The notes: generated from the letters alone by a model not told the origin. Numbered from the stretch's first letter, positions 23,462 to 35,405 are shown. The stretch: 64,000 nt of DNA from Vandiemenella viatica (GCA_031002005.1 JARYHS010009186.1:100969992-101033991); one strand, 5' to 3'. Numbers and translations: made by a program.

Positions 23462-23530
23462 TCCAGGTGTCTGAGTGGTAATGCGCTGTGGTGTCAATTT
23501 GCTAGTTCTCGGTTCAAGCCCACGTGCTGT
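23462..23530 (+). other. tRNA-like Pol III promoter pair (left arm, second)
   Basis: TGTCTGAGTGGTAATGCGC fits an A box (TRGYNNAGTGG). TCTCGGTTCAAGCCC about 40 bases on fits a B box (GGTTCAANNCC). The mirror copy at about 29240-29308 on the minus strand keeps both boxes. It resembles a decayed serine/leucine-type tRNA. Confidence 0.5.
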
Positions 23531-23880
23531 CAATTTTGTTTTCATTCTTTATCTCCTTTTGACTTGTTGCATAAAACATATCATATAAGTAAACTTATAT
23601 ATGTTTCGTGGTCAATTGGAACAGTGGAAAAGAATCATAAAATTATTATTTTGGCTGAAATGTGAATTTGTCATGCATCATGCGTGAGTAGGAACTGAAA
23701 GCCAGTTGTCCGATAAATTTAAATTAACCATTACGATTTGTGCCACTCAACATAACCAATTTTTTTATAGTCCTGGTGGTAAAGGCGGGAAATATATGTT
23801 TGGGGTAATGATGGCTGTTTAAAAATAAACAAGGGCCTAAATCAAACTAATGTGTGGTTTTTGTAGCTAATGTTCCTGTT

Positions 23881-25560
23881 GGATAAATGCAGATGAAAGA
23901 AAGAAAAAATAATGAACCTGTATTATAGAAACATAAGGAAGGTTGTACGTTGGTAAGAAAGTTATATACTCCATTTGCTCTAGATTTATTTTAACGAGAG
24001 AAGTATAAATGATCAAATCTAAAAAATCCTATCTGATAGCAAAAAATTTATCATCCATAATATGGTTCTAACACTGCATGGATAGAGCCCAGGGCGTCAC
24101 AGTAATGAACCTTAAAAATAAAAATAGTCAAAACTTTTCAAACGTGTCATTGTAGAAGATATTCACATTTATGCTGGCAGATGAAGTATATATATAAAAA
24201 AAAAATAAAAAATAAAATAAAAAAAAAAAACACTTGTTTTGGAAATCGAGGGCCAAGAAAGATTTTGTAGGAAGATATGTTCACAGGACTGGATATACAG
24301 GATTACAGTTTTAAGAGTCCTTATTTTCATCAAAATCCACATACAGAACTATTGATTTCTGGTACAAGTCACTTCATATTTTGTAATTACGAGATTTTTC
24401 TGTTCTGCTTTTCAATTTTGTTTTAATGTTTCTTCAATACACATACCACGATGCTATAATAATACATTCAGGTAAAATGAAATCTGAATTATAAATTACT
24501 TCGGCAGCCTAGTGCCAGTCTCTTTGCTGTGTATTAGGCTTGAGTCGTGGCTATACCGTGGGATCCGAATAACTGATCGTCCTTGTCTACTGACATGAAC
24601 AAAGTAAATTCAGTAAAAATTCATTTACACAAATTAAATTGCACCCATGATACTGCCATTTCTTTCCATCTGCCTTAACCATTAAGCTCCCAGATTGCTG
24701 CCCATAGCTGTTAGAACAAAGGAATTATTATATCTCATTACATTTGATAAATAAAGAAGACACACTTCTAGAAGGTAGTACTGAAACCGACCCTGATGGC
24801 GATATACAAAAGAATGCATATACAATAATGACCAAGAGTCAATTCATTTGGTAAACTGGAAGGAAGATCGAAAGCAAGGCCAGTGATTACCAAAATTTCC
24901 ACCTACTTCTGCGGAAACAGGAAATTTTGAGTGTCCTTCTTCTATAAATAACCTGTTTTTCACTTTCCTGATACTCTGCAATCAAGCATTAAGAGACACT
25001 TTATTTCACTCCAATATTCAACTATATTCTTAAATGAGAAACAAGTGCTGTAATGCTCTCACTCGTAGATTTTTTAAGATTGTCGTTCAGATTATTTATA
25101 AAATTCCTCCATTCATTTTATACGAATATTCATTGTGTTTGAGAAAATAAAAATGTATCCAAATTTCTTTTAATCCAGACACAAACATCAATTCTGCTGT
25201 GAATCTGAGCGAACGATGGACTGATAAAAGCAATAGCAGTTTAGCCGAACCATCAGAATTTAATTATTCCAAGCGTTAAAGATCCTTGTAATTATTATTT
25301 TACACTGATATGGATGGGCCGCGATCTCCAGCCAATGAATTTCAATCAAATCAGAGGATGTACCCAATAACGAGTCTTCTGAAGTAGTGAGGTTGAAAAT
25401 ACAGTGTTTCAGAAAAGAATTGATGTCCAAGTGTATGGTGCAATATCACTTTACGCCCATATTTTAGCGAAATAAAATAAAAAAATTAGAATTTTTCACA
25501 AATACATATATAGGTCTGTAAAAGATTATAACAGCATACTGACTTAACATGGTAAATACA
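23881..25560. other. Core of the 11-kb element, left part: nothing recognised
   Basis: AT-rich, with an A-rich tract at about 24190-24230 that may be an old LINE/SINE tail. No coding region is supported. Confidence 0.5.
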
Positions 25561-26970
25561 TATGGATTCCAACAAATCAACAAGCATAAGGCCCTGGGAG
25601 TGTGGCTAGAAACGGACCCACTCAAAATGAGTGTAGTCAACTGGCGGCATGTGTTAAACAACACAAGAGCCACACTACAATTGCACAAAACCAGACAGAT
25701 AACATACAAAAAACAAATCTAATAAATCTGGTGGTCCTAGGCAAATTAAATTATATAGCTCAAGTGTTCCCTGCACCTAAAGGAATAATAGAAAACGTCC
25801 AGAGAGCAATATCTTGGTTTTTGAGTCAAGGTGAAATATTCAAAACTAACTTCCAGACACTAACCCTGCCAAAACTAAGAGGAGGTTTGGGTTTAATGGA
25901 CGCAAGAATCAAATCAAACGTGATGTTCATACAAGCAATGAGAGAAATTTCTGAAAACAAAGAAACAATTACGGCTCAGCTACTGGAACACTAAAAACCA
26001 GTGAAGTATAATGGCACCTGTGGCGATAGCCTACATCAATAAATCATTCCATCATATCAGGTTTTATTTCCTTGAATGCAGTTACATATCCGAACGGATA
26101 ACTTCTCCAAGAATTCCAAAGAGATATACACAATCTTGATGGCGCATAAACGTGGCAACAAAATAGAAAATAAATACTTTGATATTAACTGGAAAAACGT
26201 GTGGAGAAACATTTTAAATAGGACAATTCCATCTGATAACCAAATCCTGTGGTACAAAGTAGTCAACGAGACACTGGCTACCAACGAGAAGCTACACCGC
26301 ATACATCTTAAGGCAACCGATAGATGTGACACTTGTGGGAACACAGATACCCTTATACACCATTTTTCTTGTGGAAAAGCGGAATCAATTTGGATGTGGA
26401 CAAAACATGTGGCAGCGTATATTTTACAAAAAACCACCCGGGGAAGTACTAGCTACAATTCTAGTAAAGCTGGATATAAAGATTACCCCTCCTGAAAAAC
26501 ACAGTTGTTTAATATGGATCCTAAGTCACTGAATGCAGGATATATTGCAGAAGACTTCCCAGAATTTGGAAGAATACCTGACAATGCTCAAAATAAAACT
26601 ATGGAGCCTAAAGAAAAACTGCGAAATATAAAATTAAGTTCGGGGGCTATCTGGATGAGATACTCAAAGACAAAAAGAACACCAGCTAAAGTTTCTCAAC
26701 CAATGAATGACAAGGAAATGGCTGCAGTTTGTTGATTCGCCATGACATCGGAAGAGGGAGAGAAACAAGAGATGACCAGCAGATGAAGGTTCTGGTTTCC
26801 CGTTAGTTTGAGACGCCTGTTCGGTCTTGGTGGACATTGGTTAAGAATAATGGTGGTGTGTGTTTATAACGAAAAGGGGAATGAACTGTTCATGTTAATT
26901 TCTCAATTGAGTGTTTATACTTGTTTTCATGTGTATTTTTTAATAAAGTTTAGTTCAAAAATAAATAAAA
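25560..26970 (+). mobile_element. L1/Tx1-like LINE 3' fragment in the core
   Basis: 5'-truncated non-LTR retrotransposon. The forward frame at about 25575 reads HKALGVWLETDPLKMSVVNW, frameshifts near 25705, then LGKLNYIAQVFPAPKGIIEN, ISWFLSQGEIFK and TLTLPKLRGGLGLMDARIKS (25730-25990). 26076-26495 reads VWRNILNRTIPSDNQILWY, then CDTCGNTDTLIHHFSCGKAE, the C-terminal zinc-binding (zf-RVT type) CXXC...HHXXXXC motif. An AATAAA at about 26941 and an A-rich end near 26968 give the 3' end. Two or more frameshifts make it inactive. Confidence 0.8.
26076..26495 (+). pseudogene. LINE RT C-terminal zinc-binding domain
   Basis: 139-codon open segment with a zf-RVT-like C-X2-C-X8-H-H-X3-C arrangement (CDTCGN....IHHFSC) preceded by the conserved W...LP....LWYKV region. 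It probably contributes to nucleic-acid binding in target-primed reverse transcription. It sits in a different frame from the preceding RT thumb segment. Confidence 0.75.
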
Positions 26971-28875
26971 ATAACTAAAGCAATCGCTTCTTTTCCATTA
27001 CTTAACTTTTCACTTCTCTGAAGTAAGCTACTGCGGATTTTATTAGAGCTCTGGGTGTTGTAATTTAGATGTTACTGCCAACAGTAATATAATAACAAAA
27101 TGTATGAGTATTGATAGAAGTTTAATGACTATGAATTCTTAAAGCAGTCGGAATATCTTGCGAATGGATATTCCGTACAATCTGGTCAAGGGAATGCTGC
27201 ACGTTTAATGCTGTGTGTAAACAGCCCTACTTCCTACTACACATCACTTGCAGAGTGTAACAGAGATAAAGTATAAATACTTATAATTAATTACAGTGTG
27301 GCTCTAGATAGTGCTAAGTTCATCTATCAGCTGACACATAAGTTTTACTTAACAACATAGTAGTTTAGCTGTTACTAAAACATAACACAAAATAAGTGTC
27401 ACTATTTCTATCTGGTATTTGATGATTTTTATCTTGGGACAAAATCTTTCGGAAATTTAGAAACTGATAGCTTCTAGCTTAGAATAAATGAAACATAGGA
27501 TATTTATAAAACCACTGCTCTTCCTCGTGGATGTTATGACATCCATATGCTGACTACCGTTCTTCTACAACTATGAGGAAACAAACTACTTGCTTGAAAC
27601 TTTGGCTAAATTAATTTACAACCAGAATTCTGATTTGTACTGTAAGACTGGATTGTTACTCATTTCAGTATTCTGAAATGGATTGTGTTTGACTTTAACA
27701 TCACTTCAGCATACAACGAGTTAATATGTCAGTTCATACCGATACCAGTAGTTCTAAATTAAATCTTGATTGCATTACTATTCAGCAAACGAATATTAAA
27801 TTAATCCAATAATATTTTGGTTGAATGATGGATTCGAAACTTTATTGTTTCATTAATGGAATTATATGGATGTTAGACTGATCTATTAATATCAAAAAAT
27901 TTTGAGCCTCACATTTAAAAATGTTTGTCAGTAATGTTTAGATACAATTACAAATCATATATTTACATTAATTCATAGCCAAACAAATTGGATGAAGGTT
28001 AATGTTCAGCAGCGACATTAGACAGTACTCAATTCACATTCATGATCCAGCCATCAAAATGTCAGTTTAAATTTAAAAAAATCTGAAATTGATCAAAGGA
28101 ACAGCCCTTATCTTTTTTTTTTTCCTTAAAAACTAATCTTTTCTGAGCCATTGCATTAATAATGACTTTACTAAAGAATAACAACGAAAATGAATTTGAA
28201 TTGCTTAATAGATACATGTAGACATGTGTAACTTTTGCTTCTCATTAAGTGTATAATATGTTTTCGCTGTCCCAGCGCACAGGTAACACAAGAAATACAT
28301 AACGCTCATAAAACCATTTTTGCCTGTGGCCTGACTCGAACCGTGGAACCGCGAGACAACGTACTACCTTCCGGGATCAGCATGGCATCTGCGAATCTGA
28401 GCCACTTACAGTACCATCCCCTCTGGCTTACCAGAGATGGAAACTGAGGTAACAACAACTTATAACCAACCTGGAATTATCTTTCCTCCTTCCTGAAATT
28501 TCATTTTTCTTTCTTCCAATCTCAGATTTCGGAAATAACGTTATCATGTCATATATATATACATATGTATGTAGATTGTGCTACGGTGAACAATTTGACC
28601 CCTTACTGCAGACCAAACTTATTACAGACTCCCAGAGAGAGCGGTCAACGCGACAGAACAAGGAAGAATAACTCCAAGCCCCAAATAACGCCCAATTGAG
28701 GATATACTGCAATTATATCATTACTGGTCACTAGTAGGAGCAGCATCTTGTTAAATATGGAACCTCCCATTAGCAAGTAATTCGTCAATGATGATTTTTT
28801 TTTTTTTTTTTTTTTTTTCGTAAGAATAACTACTCACATTTTCAGTTCGGATTGCTTGCTAATACCACTGTCTCT
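26971..28875. other. Core of the 11-kb element, right part
   Basis: Mostly unrecognised AT-rich DNA. At about 28300-28440 a minus-strand tRNA-like or SINE-like block occurs (GGTTCGAGTCAGGCC read on the minus strand). T-runs occur at about 28113-28122 and 28796-28818; the latter lies close to the right arm. Confidence 0.4.
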
Positions 28876-31800
28876 AACAGGAACATTAGCTACAAAAACC
28901 ACACATTAGTTTTGATTTAGGTCTTTGTTTATTTTTAAACAGCCATCATTACAAGAATCATCAATCACGTGTCTTTGCCATCAGCAAAAAAAAAAAAATT
29001 TGGTTATGTTGAGTGGCAAAAATCATAATGGTTAAATTAAATTTATCGGACAACTGGCTTTCAGTTCCTACTCACGCATGATGCATGACACATTCTCATT
29101 TCAGCCAAAACAATAATATTATGATTCTTTTCCACTGTTCCAATTGACCATGAAACATATATAAGTTTACTCATATGATATGTATTATGCAACGAGTACA
29201 AAAGGAGATAACAGAATGAAAACAAAATTGACAGCACAGTGGGCTTGAACCGAGAACTAGCAAGCTGTCAGCCCAGCGCATTACCACTCAGACACCTGGA
29301 TAGAATCTAGTATCTCACCAATTATATGACCAAAGAAAAGATTACATATAGATACAACATTCCATGATTGAATAGTAATCTGAATAAAGAATCAAACTGT
29401 TATGAGAGAAGTAATCAGTTAAATGAAAATGTTCTAGATAAGACTGGAACATAAATAATTTTTCATTTCGCCAATGTGTGTGTCCAGCTATGCGACACTA
29501 TTTCTTGTATAGGGAAATTGCTACAAGGATACTACTAGGCAGAACATTATGGCAAAATTCCAGAAAGTAAATGTGGCAACGTTTACCAGGAAATAGTCTT
29601 AACATTCCCTACTTCCTTCGGCAAGGAAGAATACCTTTATAATGCGTAAATAATACACGTAATAATTTAACACTGAGCAGCACATTTGGCAAAAGTTTTT
29701 GTTGGTTTCACAATTATCAAGCTTAAAGCTGGTTATTGAAAATACGGTTAATTGCATGAGGGCAATACAAAAAATAACGTCTCCCAAGCATTTATATATA
29801 AAGAATCAAATTATTTTATTTTATTTATTTACCTTTTTAGAGGTTGAAAAAATATCTATATTTCTACTTCATTACCATTTCGGAACATGCGTTTGTCGGT
29901 GCTGTGACGGTTTGTGAATGACTACGCATCATTTGAAAATCATTTACGTTCTGGTCTCTTATTCGGGAGGACATAGGTTCGAATCCAAGTTCGGCCATGC
30001 CGATTTGTGGTTTCCAAGGTTTCCCCAAATCACTCCATATGAATACCAGAATGGGTTCTTTACAGGGGCATGGCCGAAATCCTTGCCACAACTTCTATCC
30101 AGCCAATAATCACCTAAAGTGTCGACGAGGCGTAAAATCATAAGGAAAAAAAAAGAGCTTCTAAATTTATTGAGGAGGTCGCAGCTGGCTGTAAATCAAT
30201 TAACAATACCTCCTCCCTATCCTTATTTTTTTGTTTATTGCTTTATGTTTCATCGATGTTAAGGTTATTAAGAAGGAATGGCCATGGCCTTCTATAAGAA
30301 TCATCCCAGCTTTTGCCTGGAACCAGATCGTTACCGCTCACCCACCACCCTCAGATATTATCAACCTTACTTTACTGGTAGACTGTGTTTGTTTGAATTC
30401 TTGAGACCAAGGAGTCGATTATGAAGGGTGACAAAACATGAGCGTTCCACTTTATACCGGAGACTAAAGAACAATCACGCGAGCGGCGACATCCTCATTC
30501 GCCAAATGCTTGTATTTATTTATGTTATTCCAAACAAAGCAGGTAATTTCACGCCTTGTTAAGTAATGAGCATTTAGCCCCAGTATTTAATAAATCCCAA
30601 CGCTGTAAAGATCATGAAGTAAGAGTGTCAGAAACTACTAACAGCATTGTAGAAAACGGGAAAAATTGTAATTTAAGAACTCCCTGCCTTTAAGCCCAAT
30701 TCTCAATTAACTTTAATTACTTATACCAGTTAAAAAAGAATTTATTTTTGTCCTACGATAATAATCTGGTTGTAAATTTTTCAGTGACAATGGTCGTTTG
30801 ATTTGTTGCAGTGCTAATATTTAGTTCTATGTGATTAACTCTCATTTATTTATATAGTGCATAATCATTATCGTCCACCTACAAAGAGAGCAATAATCCC
30901 TCCTGTAAATTATTTATTTCTGAAACGCGATGTTCGTTCTACTGTGAAATAATAATTTTGGAAACATGTGTGTCGTTTGAAAAGGGACAGATGATATGAT
31001 TTCCATGCGGCTTGAAACCCGTGTAGATTTTCTTCAGTTCTGCCGCCGCAAATCTTTCATGCTTACGTCGGCAATTGTTAAGAAACATTGGGTACTTTAG
31101 CAGATGTTTATCTTATTCCCTGACGCAGTTAGGAAAGAATCATGGATACCTTATACTCATAAGCAATGTGCAGTTTCGGTACATTTAAAAATAAGATAAA
31201 AATAAGGATAAATTTCTAAATTAAAAAAAATATAAGAACTAGTTGGATTTGAACTCAGAACCACTCGCTAAAAACCCAGAACGCTTACCATAGGACCACT
31301 GCACTCCCGGTACTACTTTCCTCGTATAGGTGTATAGAACGCAGCGAAGGAAGACTGTCTCATTCAATCCACCTTGGAGAGACACTCTTCCGAAATAATT
31401 TCTTGTCTCTGTAGTTTCATAGTACAAAAAATTCTACTTCCTGGAACATTATTATCCCCTGTTTTGTGGACTGACCATATATACGAGTGAAATATTATCC
31501 GAAGGAATTATCAAAATGAGTATAACAATCTTATCGTTATAGTTTTATGCTGATCAACCATTGTAATAAATAGCATTGAGCCTGTTTCCAGCCTCGCTTT
31601 AATGCAATCCCATTAATTACAACTTTTGGGATATGTTTCATGATCTGAATTTTGGTAAAGTATTATAGAAATGTAATGGAAAGTTGATGAACTGCTCTGC
31701 AAATAAGGATCGTCAGTGGGAGGAGCTTAATTCCTACCTGTTAGCCAATTGTTTCCTGCATTATAGAGGGCTCTGAATGAAATATCCACCAATGAGATTG

Positions 31801-31914
31801 CGAGGAGGCGGAGCCAGTATTGCGTTACTGTTTCCTGGGATGACATTGATGCCAGATTGTGCAAAATAAGAGTGACAGAATTTTTCTGTGGTGGCCAATA
31901 ATAAAGTCAAAGAC
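28876..31914 (-). repeat. Right terminal inverted arm of the 11-kb element
   Basis: Reverse complement of the left arm with scattered substitutions and small indels. Its inner end (AACAGGAACATTAGCTACAA) matches the inner end of the left arm (TTGTAGCTAATGTTCCTGTT). The substitutions argue against a simple assembly duplication. Confidence 0.9.
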
Positions 31915-32030
31915 TGTACATTTACTATCAGACTCAACATCAGTATTTTATTGTTCTGATGAAAGCATCACTCAGAAGGGGACTGATGATGTTTGCTCAA
32001 TGCTGAATACTTCTTTGAGAAGATTCTCAG
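31915..32030 (+). pseudogene. Transposon-associated ORF, middle part
   Basis: Continues the protein broken at 20845: VHLLSDSTSVFYCSDESITQ, then KGTDDVCSMLN, matching the family's DES..KG..DVCSML block. It lies between the 11-kb element and the solo LTR, which starts at 32031 immediately after TCAG. Confidence 0.6.
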
Positions 32031-34063
32031 TGTCAGCACCTTAGAATTTTAGCAAATTCTAGCCTCTCACCTTTAGGTATTAAGGGGAAAGCTCACTCTT
32101 TAGTAACAGGTAGTTTCATTTCGTCTATAGGTTATGAGAGTGCAGCTTTATATAGCATGCAGATACTGTAACCAAACAGACTAAATAAACCCTTTTAGGA
32201 ACAGTAAAAGTATTTAAAAGAAAATAAAAGCCCTAAAGTAAACCTTTTATAACAGAAAGAAAACATTAGTTTGTGAGGAAATAGATTAAATCACTCAAAG
32301 TCAATTTCAAATAATAAATTTTGCTATAGGTTAACTTCACAGTTTCTAAACCAATTTAAACGCAGTAAAGACTGTCAGTAGTTGCTTAATGCCGGATATA
32401 AACTTTGTATAATAATAAATAAACTTTAAATCAACTGAAAATTAAATAAGCATTAATAATCCAACTTTGAAATTATGAGCTTCTACTTGGGAGCATTTTG
32501 TCATTTCTAAACCGAATTACGAGCAATAAAGTAACTCAATATTTAATAAACCAACTAAATTAACTTCCTATAATAATATTAAAACCTTTTACTAACCTGA
32601 AACATGATAATCCATTATAATCCAGTTCAACACACAATAAATATCTACTATTTGGCATTTCACTGTTTTTACACACTTTCAAACAGAATAAAGTAATTTT
32701 AAGGAAGTAATAATGCAATTAAAATATAAATTCACTAAAATTTCGTAGTTTCTGAACGTGTAAATAACTTAAATCAATTTTTAATACTTCGTTAGATGCA
32801 CTTCACTTTTAACATTTTTTATCACAAAATCCTAGACAGTTTCCGAAATAAAAAGTAGATTTCCGCAAAGAACCGAAAATCTAATATCACATATAATAAT
32901 TTCAAGTAATTCCAAATAATAGAACCGATTCTATAAAGACTTAAAATTTATTTCAAAACGAAAAGCACGTGCATAGTTTAGAAATTAATTACAGCTGAGC
33001 AAAATTAGATACAGAGATGAGATAACTTTCAGAACACGTCATTTAATTCAGAGATTATTTGAGTAATTTTATATTTGCGATAAAAGTAATAGAAGTAAAG
33101 TTATTAAATTAAAACTGAAATAGCATTTTTTAGTAAATCTTATACACCCTGTAATTAAACTATCCGTGCATCAAATTTAATAAAAGTTATACCAACAAAC
33201 TCAGGAATTTTGGCGGAACACGCTGATAATAATATTATTTGTGTAAATTGTGGTTTTATAAAAATGACGAAATAAAGAAGCTTCTAGAACAATAGTAATT
33301 CCCCAGGGTAGAAAAATAGTTCACTCTTACGCTCAGATCTTTAAAACTAGATGCTTAAAGTTAATCACTAAATATCCATTATTTCACAATTAAAAAAGTC
33401 TAAACACTGTCACACTTAAAGTTTTGTATAATTGTTTAGTTACCGAGATATTTCAGGCCTAAATTTTCTAAGTGTTAGTGGAAAGCTGCGTTTTGGCTCT
33501 GACGTCAGCGAGGGTATATAAGATGAGGGGTGTGAAGACGCCATTTTTTCGGGTTCGGACGCTGTGCTATCAAGATGTTATAAGAGTGTGTTCGCCGGTG
33601 AGGTTGGTAGCTGAGGATTTGGGTTGGTACCACCGGGTCGGCCATCATGGAACTTTGGCTTCGGGGCGCGGCACTTGTTTGTTAACATGAACTTGTAATT
33701 TCATCAGGGGTGTTGGTCGGTCTTAACTTCTCTCCACAACCTGCAAACTTTTGGAACGAGTGTTCGATTTGCCTAATCAACTTTAAGAATGCTGTTTTGA
33801 ACTTTTTATTTCATTTAAATAAACTTGAAGAATTTTTGGGAAAGTGAACTGTTTTATTTTTGTAGCTATTGAATCACCTTTTCTGTATTTGAGGTCATCA
33901 AATATTGTGGCGACCTTAAGCGTTCTAGTTGAATATCCAGGCAACATGGTCAAAGCAAATTAACATATTCAGTAAGTTTTCATCGAACCGTGAGGTGCTA
34001 TCAAGAGTTTAAGTTAAGGCACTTAGGCGATACTCAACCCCGGTATCGGTCTGGTTCCTTACA
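32031..34063 (+). mobile_element. Solo LTR (2.03 kb) of an LTR retrotransposon
   Basis: Starts TGTCAGCACC and ends GGTTCCTTACA, flanked by TCAG at 32027-32030 and 34064-34067. It contains a ~1.45 kb A-rich U3, a TGACGTCA palindrome (about 33501) 5' of a TATA box (GGGTATATAAG, about 33514), a GC-rich leader, an AATAAA-containing stretch near 33818, and a GTGGCGACC block at 33907. Layout, palindrome and 3' end are like the 10812-13320 LTR but in opposite orientation. Inserted in the decayed transposon-associated ORF. Confidence 0.82.
33495..33530 (+). promoter_or_regulatory. LTR promoter: CRE-like palindrome plus TATA box
   Basis: GCTCTGACGTCAGCG then GGGTATATAAGATG about 10 bases later. TGACGTCA is the consensus CREB/ATF-type site. 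The same pair with wider spacing occurs on the minus strand of the 10812-13320 LTR. Activity is inferred only. Confidence 0.55.
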
Positions 34064-34753
34064 TCAGCCCAACAGTAAAACACATAATTCTTTTTTGCAA
34101 TTCATGTGTGGGACAGAACAAAATTTTCACGGTGATGCAATTCCTGCCATAAAACAATTAACAACTATAAAAGAAGTTTTTCCAATAAGAGGTTACTCCT
34201 GTATGTAGGGTGACAAGGATATGAGTCTTACCAGTGCTAATTCTTACACTGAGACACCCAATGACTGGATGGATGTCATCAGGAATAGCAGAGTCAAACC
34301 GACACCTTTTACGGTCATCAATTATGCCACAGACGTCAAATCTGAAACTTGTAAAGACTATTTATCTGGGATTTATGTTAAAAAGTGCCTTATGCCTACA
34401 CGGCCAATAAGAATTTTAAAGTTTGATGAAAATGAGACTTGATTCGTTCTCCACAAGGCAAACTATTTTGGAAGCTACTTAATGTCTCTTTTTGTAGGGA
34501 ACCAAGGCACAGGAAGCAAGAAATCAAGAAAATCGTCAAAACAAAGTGAACAACCATACTCAGAGTACTATACAATGGATAACTGCCCCTGAAGCCAGTA
34601 AAATTGAAGGACCTTTGACATTTAAAACAGTTCTTGACCTATCCTGATTCTCAAGCATTCTATGATTCGCTGGTTCCTGCGCTTGATTTGGATGAACCAG
34701 ATGAAGTTGATACTGAGTACACAGATGACCCACCAATTGATACTACCCCATAA
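34064..34753 (+). pseudogene. Transposon-associated ORF, C-terminal part
   Basis: Third collinear fragment: QFMCGTEQN (degraded CDSC.GQN motif), IKEVFPIRGYSCM (family FPIRGHSYM), PNDWMDVIRNSRVKPTPFTV, VKKCLMPTRPIRILKF, KANYFGSYL, and an acidic tail (DLDEPDEVDTEYTDDPPIDT) ending at TAA 34751-34753. It resembles the conserved C-terminal half of an uncharacterised insect transposon-associated family (DUF7869-like, from memory). At least three frame breaks. Function unknown. Confidence 0.55.
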
Positions 34754-35405
34754 CTGGCAAAAACAATCAAACATCCTTTTGTTTTGAAAATTTTCTGTTC
34801 ATGTTCCATTGGTTTAGTGTCATTTTTTATTGCTGATTATAAAATAAATGATGTATTGATGTAAACAAGCTTAAAAATATTATCTATTTTTCAGTAATTT
34901 ATTCTACTTGGAACTTAGAAAATTGAATTTTGGAAAATGTGATATGTGGGACTTCAAATATAAACTATTTCTTTGTTTTCATCTTTCTTCTCATTTAATT
35001 ATGTTTATCAAACAGCTAAATCACCACTTTCCTACCTTAAACCTTACGTTTTTCAACAAACCAATATTATATAAATATTTCCAGTATCAGCTCAATATAT
35101 TTACAGTTTTGGTCTAATCTAACATTGTGTGGAAATATTTGCTGCAATTTTTTTCTTAGGAGCTATGTCTTACTGTAAATATGTTGTTATTAATTATAAT
35201 TTTGACCAGAGTTAAAAAAGATTCATTAGTTCTATTAATGATACCACATTAGTAAAATATGTCCAAATAAAACTAAGTAAATTAGAAATGAAAAGTAGTT
35301 TAAAACTGATTCAGATTTATATTTTTCAGTTGCATGCAGTGTTACCTTCTTGCTTCCTAACACTGACAATGTAGCTCTGCAGTGAAATGTGACAAACAGT
35401 AGCTG
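34754..35405. other. AT-rich spacer, nothing recognised
   Basis: Between the decayed ORF and the 3' tail of the next LINE. Short open stretches are low in complexity and show no family resemblance. Confidence 0.5.

Larger units (their letters stand above)
20846..23880 (+). repeat. Left terminal inverted arm of the 11-kb element
   Basis: Near-identical to the reverse complement of 28876-31914; for example the 72-codon open stretch at 22847-23065 (-) recurs at 29699-29917 (+) with one residue changed. Its outermost ~18 bases are diverged from the other arm, and a variable patch lies at about 23765-23805. It carries several tRNA-like A/B-box pairs and two SINE pieces. No convincing gene. Confidence 0.9.
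20846..31914. mobile_element. 11.07-kb element with ~3-kb terminal inverted repeats
   Basis: Two nearly identical 3.0-kb arms in opposite orientation (20846-23880, 28876-31914) flank a ~5.0-kb unique core. Both outer sides abut TGTACA (20840-20845 and 31915-31920), and the coding sequence outside is collinear across the pair (...FNVHTL / VHLLSDSTS...), so it looks like one insertion with a ~6-bp target duplication. TGTACA is itself palindromic, so it could instead belong to the inverted repeat. The termini are diverged (CACTTTGAA... versus GTCTTTGAC... inward). No transposase, integrase or polymerase gene was found in it, so it would be non-autonomous. Class undetermined: 6-bp duplication and long TIRs recall Polinton/Maverick, but the terminal bases and gene content do not. 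Confidence 0.75.

Noticed and set aside
21460..23530. Functional tRNA genes in the arms
   Set aside because: A and B boxes are visible but I could not fold a convincing acceptor stem and cloverleaf; they are better described as tRNA-derived repeats.
20846..31914. Full Polinton/Maverick virus-like transposon
   Set aside because: Long TIRs and a possible 6-bp duplication fit, but no polymerase B, integrase, protease, ATPase or capsid reading frames are present and the termini do not start AG.
20846..31914. Assembly artefact (duplicated and inverted contig piece)
   Set aside because: The arms differ by many substitutions and indels (for example around 23765-23805 versus 28970-29005) and the interrupted ORF is collinear across the insert. 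Not excluded completely without reads.
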